Shown: one piece after another, positions 56,080 to 64,000 of the stretch
Layout: every line of letters starts with the position of its first letter
How positions within the stretch are numbered: position 1 is the first letter of the stretch
Assembly: GCA_020631735.1 (NCBI GenBank)
Contig: CM036199.1
Location: 21,245,553 to 21,309,552 of the forward strand
Reading direction: 5' to 3'
DNA from: Saccharum officinarum
Lineage: Eukaryota; Streptophyta; Magnoliopsida; Poales; Poaceae
Length of the DNA stretch: 64,000 nt
The notes under the pieces: generated by a model
The model's input: the letters and a program-made list of their open reading frames with translations, nothing else
What the model was told of the DNA's origin: nothing
Databases searched by the model: none
Made by a program: the position numbers and the translations under genes

Positions 56080-58765
56080 TCCTCTCCATCTCTCCTAGAG
56101 CACCGCCTTGTTTGTGCTTGCTCCTGAGCTAACTCGCTGCCGCTCGTATACCCCCACAACCCTAACTTGCCACCAATCCTCCTCAAGTCTGGCACGGCGC
56201 CGCCGCAACCCACCATCGTCGTGGCCAACCACCTCCACCCGCTCTCAGCGTCTGCCAGCTGCACCGCTACGTTCGCGGTGAGTACTCTTGCTCCGGTCCC
56301 CTCCATTTAGTTGCTACTGGCTTGTATCGCCTGGACGCCGGTCACCGCGACCACCGTGCCGCCATGGCCGGTGAGATGCTTCTTCCGGGCATGTGCGATC
56401 GCGTGGTAGGTCTGGGGAAGTCCGGGAGGTCATGTTAGTCGTGTTAGTCGGACTAGTTGGGTCACTGGGGTCGTGGTCGCCGGCTGGCCGCTGTGCGGGC
56501 ATGGCGGGGCCGCGGAAGAGAGCAAGAGAGGAGGAGGGAGATGACAGGCGGGGTCGCCACGTCAGCCAGAAAGGGAAAGGGCGAGCGCGCGCGTGCGAGT
56601 GGCCACGTTGTTGGGCCGCACGTGCTGCTGGGCTGCGGGCGCGGGCGAGCGCAAGCGGATGGGCTGCGTGAGCGCGCGAGCTGCTGGGCCAAGCCGGAAG
56701 AGTGAAGAAGGAGTCGGCCCGAGCTGCAGATTTTATTTTTCTTTTTTAAAAATGTGAATAGTGCTAGATTTTGTTTATTTCAATAGAATTTTTGTAGAGC
56801 TCCAAAAATAGTGAAAATTTTTGTCAATTTTGATTATTTTTGTAAGTTATTTAATTATCTCAATTAAATGTTAAATGCAACTTCTAGGAATTTTAATAAT
56901 TAAATTATTAATCCAAAAATCCTAAAATTTGTTTTGACACTATTTTAGATCATGATTAATCTATAGAAAAAGTTTGAGCTCAATCAGATGAAGTTTTATT
57001 TATTCTTAGTTTATGCCTTAATTATTAAGTGATTAATTAAATGTTAAATCAATAACTTTAAGTGTTGTGTGCCCTTTTTGATTGAGTGATGATCTTGGGT
57101 CATTAATCCTTAATGATCCTTGGCATCTTATTTTCTTGGTTGAGCTCATGATTAACATGTTCTTTAAGAAGTAATAATGTTGGTTAATGAATTATTGTTA
57201 GTAGTGAGTTCTGTTGTTTTGCAACTGTACCACGAAAGAAAGTTGTACTCAAGTAGATAACTAATGTTTATCCTTTCTAAATGTCTCTTTCATGCTATGC
57301 TTTGTTCATCATCATGCATCATGGCATGCATTCCATCAAGTTAAGCAAAGCATCATTTATATACGTGTAGTTTATACGAGGGTGTTTGGATCATGTTGAT
57401 CAAGCTTCGGAGAAAGTGATCCACCCGTGGTGTTGGTGTCAAACTTGATTTCTACGAGAACTAACTTCTCTGCAATAAAGGTAAGCCCCGGTGTATTTAA
57501 ACCCTTCCTTGAGTTTATAAAATCTTTATCACTAGTACTATGGTTTACTGCATTAAGTAATTAGGAGTTGAGTTATAACCCAATTGCTGCATTATCATCC
57601 TTGATTATTGTGATATCACCCTTGGTACATGTTTTATTAAAAATACGTAGTATGCTTCGCTATGCTTAATGAGTTAGGCTTTTAAATGAAAAGCTTATAT
57701 GGCCATGATGGCATACTTGAAGAATAATGGAATATAAGAATGAATTTGAAGATCGGGCGGGTGGTTTGGTCACTGCTAACTTGCATTGGGAAAGGAGTCT
57801 CAATGTAGTGTTTCTATCTTGTCAGTTAAGCACCGTCCGTTGCAGTCCTGTTTGTGTTTCGAGACTCTACAACTAGCCTTATACCTTGGGTAAGCCCAAG
57901 ATGTTAGTGATTCCATTACGAGAACGTCTAACCTCGCACTGGGAGTGGAGAGATGGCGAGAGTAGCGTGTACCCTCGAGGCTAGAATTGGGTCGGGTTCG
58001 AGGGGTATTGTGCTCTCGGGTGGCGATGGACACGTTCTGGTCTTGGGAGATCTAAATGAGGGTTGACATATGCAAGATTTGGTTCTACATATGTCGTGAG
58101 GTTAGAGATCCCTAGCTGGGTATAATCGGTTCGAATCGTCGTTGCTCCTCGGTTATGGAGACTCGATCACCTGTCCTGCATCGTAGTTAAGAAATGGAAA
58201 TGTTGAACGAATTAGAAAGAATTTGATGAGAATTACTTTGATCTAAATTAGGATCACTTAGAATTGGTTAATGAACCATCAATGATAAAAATAAAATGTT
58301 GAAAGCAAGGACTTATTCTAGTAAGTTTTTCTGCAATATAAATTTTGATTCTTGAATACCCGTACCTTGATTCCCTAAAGCTAGCATGCCCATGGAATCT
58401 TTTATTTAGTTGGGTAAGTCTTGTTGAGTACCCTCAAGTACACAGGGTTTGTTAAACCCTGTTGCAGATACTGACTACTGTTGTTAACCCTGGTCATGTC
58501 GATGGGATCGATATGATCTGGTCGACCTCTCCTAACTTAGGTGCTCTGCCTAAGTTGTCTCCTGTAGTTTTACTCGACTTCCGCAATACAAGTTAAGTTT
58601 GTAAAAAGTTAACTTAATCATGATTTATAAATTCATTGTTGTTATTCTTCCGCACTCTGATGTAAAGTTTTATACAAATTTTGTAATGTTGTAGTTACTC
58701 CTTTGTTGATCCTGGTATGAGTTGTCAAATGTAGTTGAATCGGGGTCCTGTGAGGGCACCCGACA
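56080..58765. mobile_element. Partial LTR (Gypsy, Del/Tekay-like?) ending CACCCGACA
   Basis: This LTR-like sequence runs out of the gap and ends with GAGGGCACCCGACA at 58765. It contains a GC-rich block (56100-56700) then a long AT-rich part. A segment with GGTCGACCTCTCCTAAC, near the right end, is typical of long Gypsy LTRs. The beginning is lost in the gap, so family and orientation (plus strand) are inferred from the composition and the TG..CA-type end. Confidence 0.5.
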
Positions 58766-58889
58766 GATCTTCTTAGGTTATATGGTATACATGCATAGCC
58801 GTCAGAGGTCTTAGGGATAATGACAGGTGTATGTGGGCCATATAATTTAGGAGGTTTTGCTATAGATAACTCTTGCACTTCTGAGATAT
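58766..58889. other. Junction segment
   Basis: About 125 bp between the partial LTR end and the Copia-type LTR fragment; I see nothing else in it. Confidence 0.35.
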
Positions 58890-59720
58890 TGAGACATCTT
58901 TTGAGCTAGAGAACACCTCTTCCACTCATCTTCTTGCTTGGTTGCATACTCTAGAGAGATTGAGTGAGATTCAAGTGTGTTGCATTAAGAGTTGCATCTA
59001 GTGACACTTGATCTTCAAGTTTGCTGAGGATTGCTTGTTACTCTTGGGTGTTTCCCGACACCCTAGACAGCTTGGAGCAGCGGTGGTGTTGAGCTCGTGA
59101 TTGGAAATTGTTTCGAGCCTCACCAAACGATTGTGAGGGGTTCTTGAGCCTTTCCCGCGGGAGTTCACGAATTAGCTACTCTAGTGGAGCTCGTGGCTTG
59201 GAGGATCCCCATCTTGTGAGTGGATGTGCGGCACCCGCTGAGGGTTCAACTCTTGATAGATGATTAGCTCGCAATCCATCAAGTGGGGGTATCACCACAA
59301 TGAGGAGTAGCTTGCCAGGAAGCAAGTGAACCTCGGTAAAAAAATCTTATATCATCTTATTGCCGAGGATTTCATTTGTGTATGTGATCACATTGATTGA
59401 TTAGTATATTGTACATATCTCTTCTCATCAACATTGGTATATCTATTCAAGCTCACTCCTTTACTTATTGTTCTTTGCCTTGTTTAGGTTGAGTAGAATA
59501 GCTTATCTCTTAGGAGTAATTGGCCTAGTAACTTAGGTTATTGGTGTGAGCTAAAGATCATAGCCTTGTTGTTTACTAGAATTGTGTAGGCAGCTTGCAT
59601 AGATTGTTTGTGCTAGTGCTAGAAGAGCTTCGCCATCTTATTTACTAACTTGTTGTTTAGTAAAACTTGTAGAAAATTTAAATAGGCTATTCACCCCCCT
59701 CTAGCCATTTAGACCTTACA
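58890..59720 (+). repeat. Fragment of a Copia LTR related to element B
   Basis: The end TATTCACCCCCCTCTAGCC is the same as at the ends of element B's LTRs, followed by ATTTAGACCTTACA in place of ATCAAGACCTTTCA. The order of GATTGAGTGA, TGCATCTAGT, CTCTTGG, CGGTGGTG and TGAGGGGTT matches the R/U5 part of the element B LTR with divergence. No primer-binding site follows; the next base begins Gypsy integrase sequence. Confidence 0.7.
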
Positions 59721-60400
59721 GTCGGGCCACTCCAGAAAGCGCCTTGGGGCTTCACCCACTTGCTTGTCGCCATCGATAAGTTCTCGAAGTGGATTGAGGC
59801 TCGGCCGATCGCGCGAATCAAATCTGAGTAGGCGGTGCTCTTCTTTATTGATATTGTTCATTATTTCGGGGTCCAAACTCCATCATCATCGATAATGGCA
59901 TGCAGTTCACCAGCAAAAAGTTCCTAGATTTTTGTAATGATCACCATATCCGCGTGGATTGGGCAGCCGTGGCACAACCTCGGACGAACGGGCAGGTTAA
60001 GTGCGCCAACGGCATGATCTTGCAGGGCCTCAATCCAATGATCTTCAACCGGTTGAACAAATTTGGCCACCGATGGGTCGTAGAACTCCCCACGGTCCTC
60101 TAGAGTTTGAGGACAACCCCGAACCGAGCGACATGTTTCACGCCTTTCTTCATGGTCTATGGATCTGAGGCCATCCTCCCTACTGACTTGGAGTATGGAG
60201 CGCCAAGGTTCAGAGCGTACGACAATCAAGGGAACCAAGCCTCCCTTGAGGATGCCATGGACCAGCTGGAGGAAGCGCATGACGTCGCCCTACTCCACTC
60301 CGCCAAGTACCAGCAAGCCTTATGCCGTACCACCAACGTCACGTGCGGGGTCGGGGTTCAACATTGGGGACCTAGTGCTTCGCCTCAGATAGGACAGCAG
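59721..60400 (+). pseudogene. Gypsy integrase relic
   Basis: The frames include GFTHLLVAIDKFSKWIEARP, then stop, then DNGMQFTSKKFLDFCNDHH, AQPRTNGQVKCANGMIL, ELPTVL, stop, SLRTTPNRATCFTPFFMVYG and EAILPTDLEYGAP. This is the Gypsy integrase core followed by the usual GPY-side residues. The glutamate expected after NGQV is a lysine. There are two in-frame stops (about 59828 and 60101) and a frameshift near 59885. Confidence 0.8.
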
Positions 60401-60708
60401 GGGCCGCCTCAAGCTAACACCACCTGGTGCTTCACCTTAGATAGGACAGAGGGCTTGCGCTCATGGTGGACGGAGTCAAGCTCGGTTTGGAACCGCTCCG
60501 AGGCTCATGATAGCTCGTTGCGCTCACTCTTCACCTTTTGGGCCTCCTCTTGGTCCTTGCGAGCATGCTCGATGAGGGCCACCAGCTTCTCCCCTTACTC
60601 CTTGGCATCGGTGACTGCCTCATCATAACGGATACGGAGATCCGCCATGTCTCTGTTGAGGTCAGCCATCTTCTGCTAGGCCTCTGCAAGCCACGGCTCG
60701 GACGCAAC
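60401..60708 (-). pseudogene. Antisense coiled-coil relic of a retroelement gag-like frame
   Basis: The minus strand, read with three stops, gives MADLNRDMADLRIRYDEAV, KLVALIEHARKDQEEAQKV and SERFQTELDSVHHERK. This is a long-heptad coiled coil of the sort that precedes gag in some grass Gypsy elements. Orientation is opposite to the integrase relic before it, so the region is a mosaic. Confidence 0.55.
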
Positions 60709-63700
60709 TGTAACACCCCAGGTGTTGATCACCAATCAAGTAGTGGGTTTAAGCTCAAACATGATAAATTAGTGGAGATGACAATGCCAAAGTCAAACCT
60801 ATGGAAATAAACCCTAATCTAAACTTGGATGCTGCACCCTTCTTTGCATATAGGCCATTTTTAAGATACATGCTTGGGTGTTGTTATCAAAGTATCTTCA
60901 CATGTCTCACATCAATAACTATATATATTGATCCCTGGAAAAGTTTCACGAAGTTTGGAATCAAAAAGTCACATGAAATGATAAGTTCCATTCCTATTGG
61001 AATCTGTCCCATTAAGTTAATGGAACTATAGATCATCAACCAAACCTTGCAAACTTGTCCAAATGACTCTAGATGAACTCTACAAGACCTTAACTACACT
61101 TAGGACACTTAATGGAACAATGTTCATGTTGATCATTTTGCCTAAATATGCTTCTAATTGGTGGTTGACCATGTATGGACCCTAGAGCCCTTTGGTTTGA
61201 CCATTTCAAAAGTGTGACTTAGGAGCTTTGCATGACTATGCACCCTTTGACAAAGTTGTAGAGAATTTTATAAGGAACAAACTTTGTTTAAGAGTCAAGT
61301 CATGAAAATGTGTGTAACATGCTCAAACAGGGCCCACAAGTCAGAATTGGGACTGTTTCCAACACTTAAACAATTTTAAAACCCCGATTTCAGTGTCTTC
61401 GACATTGACATCCCACGTTCTTGAGTTTTTACTAAGTAACTTCAATTGGTCCAAAAATGAAAGTTGGAAACAATTTGTTGGAGAACAACATGTAAAAAGT
61501 TGGGATCGATTTGACCAAGTTTGGCATTGCAAAATTCCAAAACCGAGCCCTAGCTTAACTTGTTGACACTGGTGATTTGGGGACTGATTATCTCCTAATC
61601 TGTGGGTCTTATGACCTTGGTGCTTAAATGAAATTTGTAGAGTATACTGAGATGAACAACTTTGCTATTTGACTCAATTCAAAAATCGGCCTGTATCGAG
61701 CCCAAAATGGCGTCCTAGCATGGCCTCACCGAAGCCCGCCACGTGCTCGACAGGTGTCCCCTAAGGGATGGGCGTGGCGGCCATGCGTCGTGCGTCTCCT
61801 CCATGGACGCCATGCGTGCTTCTCTCTACCGCGTGCCCTTCCTCCTCCTCGCATGTGTTGAATGCTGTGCCGCTCACAGACACGCCAGGCATCCCACTGC
61901 TCACCCTCCTCCGCTCTCTCCCTCGCTCGGCTCCGCCCTGAGCGCGCTGCCGCGATGTCCGCCATGGCCGAGCTCCGGCCACCCCACGATTCCTTGTCTC
62001 CGGCCTCCCTCCACCCGAACCGGCCGCGCCATCGTGTTCCCCATACCATGCCGCCCCTCCCGCGCCCCTTCCTCGGCCCCATTGGTCGCCGGCAAGCTCC
62101 GGCAACGGAGCCGCCACAGCAGTTTCGTCGGTCACTGTGGACAGCGAGCCACGGTTCCGCTCTCAGTCATCCACGACCACCGACAGAGTTGCTCGGGCAC
62201 GGGGATGGATGCGCGGCCCAAGGCTCGCCGCCGTTGGCCTTCCCCTGGCCGGAGCTAGCACCGCCGGTGAATCATTTCCCCCCCTCCTCTGCTCTGTTCT
62301 TCCGGAGGAAGAAGAAGGCCCCTGTGCCTCTCTCTGTCTTTCTCCAAGAGCATGACAGGCGGGCCCGGTTGGGCGAAGGGTCCCACTTGTCGGTTTAAGG
62401 AGTGGCTGTTTTGGGTGTGTTTTCGGGTGCGCCTAGCATATTCGGTTAGGTATGGATAAATCCTGTTTTTGAAATTCAGATTTTATGTAAATCTTCTAAA
62501 ATGCATATCTCTTGCTAGGTAAATCCAAAAATAGCAAAAGTAGACTTTTTGGAAACCTTGGGAAAAGATCTCTGCAGTGGAGTCATAATATGTTACATGT
62601 TTGTAGGTATTTTCTAATGTCTTTATTTAAGTTTTAAAAATACTCTAAAAATGCCTTTAAACTTAATCAGAGCAAGACCTGGAGTTTTAGAACTCCAAAA
62701 ATAGTGATTTTTGTTTTGTTAATTTTTTGATGACTTGTACTTGCTAGGAAAAATATTAAACACACTACTTGTTCACTGTTTTCTTAAAGTTTTGATTGGG
62801 CCTTGATAAATAAGGAAATCTACATTATATTGCTTGTTATTTTTATATCTCGAGTTGTGTTGCCCCAATTGATGTGAAATTTTTATGGTAGGCTTGTCAT
62901 GCCGTGGATGTACTGTGGTATAAATTTCATAGCCATTGCTTACTGTATGCTCAAGCTATTGATTTAACTTGTTTATAGCTTGATAAATAGCTTATAAATA
63001 ATATATAAGTGATAAAATAGAAAATGTTGTCCCATCACCTTATTATGATGTTGCTCTTTGATGTTGGTTCATTTTATGGTCATGTGTTCATAGAAAATAT
63101 TGAGTTATTGATTCATCTTGCTCTCACATGAATTATTGCAATATCCATTTGTCTTTTTCATATAGGTTGATATACATGTCCAAATGGCTTCAAATTTAGC
63201 CAGTAGACTTTTGAGAGCATTTGTAAGACACTGTAATTTTGGTAGAATTTATTGAGCATTTTGGTATGTGTTCATAATTCCACCTAATTATCTAAAGATA
63301 AGTTAAGAAGTGTATGAAAATAATTTATCTAACATTAGACACTATGTTTTATGATATACATTAGTCATGTATGAAATATTGGTAAAGTTTGTTCTATCCA
63401 ATTATATGTTTGTAACATAAGTTAATAATTATTTCTTACAAATGAGGTTTCTGAATAGATTTGAGAATATTGTTAATTACCCTATGCAAATGATGTTTTC
63501 ATGTCTTGTGTGCTATAACAAAGTTATTGTGAATTTCATGATCTAGCTGCTGTTAAATTTTGGTGGCATTTGGCCATATGGTTTAGAAACTACAGCTGTT
63601 GTAAGTTGAGTTCAGATTTATGTTGCTCTCTGTCCTTCCAGGACAGATTCTGTACCTTCTGTATTTTGACCTAGTAAATGTTAGAATCAGGTTTAGATGA

Positions 63701-64000
63701 TATTAAATGAAAGGTAGAGAATTTCATAAGCTTTCCAGAATGTCTTCTTGCAAGTCATTTGGATTTAGAGATCTCTAGTTATTTTTAATTTACTGAGCTA
63801 CTGTATGTATATCTAGAAAGTGACAGATTTTAGTTGTAGTGCTTTGATTAACTTTGCCATGCTTGTGTATTGAAGTGTGATACATGTCTTTGTTGGTACT
63901 TGGTTTGGTATCCTAGGATCTTATAAGACTTGTGTCTTGATTTATGTGTTTGCAATCTTCTATGTTATGCCTTAGTGAGGATTAAGTTAATTAGCTCTAG
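60709..64000 (+). mobile_element. Gypsy LTR (Del/Tekay-like), extends beyond the window
   Basis: Begins TGTAACACCCCAGGTG, a typical start for long Del/Tekay-type LTRs. It has a GC-rich stretch (61700-62400) in the middle of AT-rich sequence with no gene. No end is seen by 64000, so the LTR is at least 3.3 kb or includes internal sequence. The frames in the GC-rich part have biased composition and no recognisable protein. Confidence 0.6.

Noticed and set aside
61743..62398. Overlapping plus and minus frames of 120-180 codons
   Set aside because: They fall in the GC-rich block of a Gypsy LTR, overlap on both strands and have biased composition without motifs.
1..64000. A clustered defence system, operon, phage or plasmid module
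   Set aside because: The gene content, introns and repeats are plant nuclear; no contiguous set of genes suggests a functional system beyond the listed transposons.

Overview
This window is plant nuclear DNA, most likely from a grass of the sorghum/sugarcane/maize group. The evidence is intron-rich genes with GT-AG introns, a GC-rich single-exon gene, many Tourist-, Stowaway-, hAT- and Mutator-type MITEs, nested Copia and Gypsy LTR retrotransposons, CACTA transposons with ACCGGGAGTAAAGG-type subterminal repeats, and no prokaryotic features. The taxonomic placement is inference. Two 100-N gaps (5223-5322 and 55980-56079) mark scaffold joins.

Layout. Bases 1-5222 are a near-identical second copy of 14394-19622 (offset about 14,393). 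This copy carries the first two exons of a FAM133-like gene, a 1.13-kb inverted-repeat element and the last three exons of a LETM1 gene, and it stops at the first gap. After the gap come a four-transmembrane protein gene (7274-7858, minus), a dense MITE field, a tRNA-Val(CAC) gene (10362-10435, minus), the complete FAM133-like gene (12943-15277, minus, 5 exons, 200 aa) and the complete mitochondrial LETM1-like gene (18589-25003, minus, 14 coding exons, 756 aa). I assembled both gene models exon by exon from GT-AG sites; both close in frame.

From 27 kb on, two thaumatin-like (PR-5) paralogues on the minus strand (27235-28142 and 49013-49888) bracket a 21-kb stretch made largely of transposons. 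At its centre is a three-level nest. A CACTA-ended element with very long inverted arms (31218-46318) was entered by a minus-strand Copia element with TSD GTAAG (32802-45903), which was in turn entered by a plus-strand, long-LTR Copia element with TSD CTACT (33982-44511).

From 50 kb to the end the window is almost entirely transposon. A CACTA element encodes a broken TNP2-type transposase (50146 to at least 55253). Then come a GC-rich segment, the second gap, a partial LTR (56080-58765), a Copia LTR fragment, a Gypsy integrase relic, an antisense coiled-coil relic and the start of a Gypsy LTR (60709 to the window end).

The host genes are ordinary. The structure worth a second look is the redundant 5.2-kb copy, the nested insertions with readable target-site duplications, the tandem motif array upstream of the TATA box in the Copia LTR and its transition-biased decay, the foldback element carrying tRNA-like boxes, and the cysteine-poor thaumatin-like pair. 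I found no candidate for a new defence or enzymatic system.
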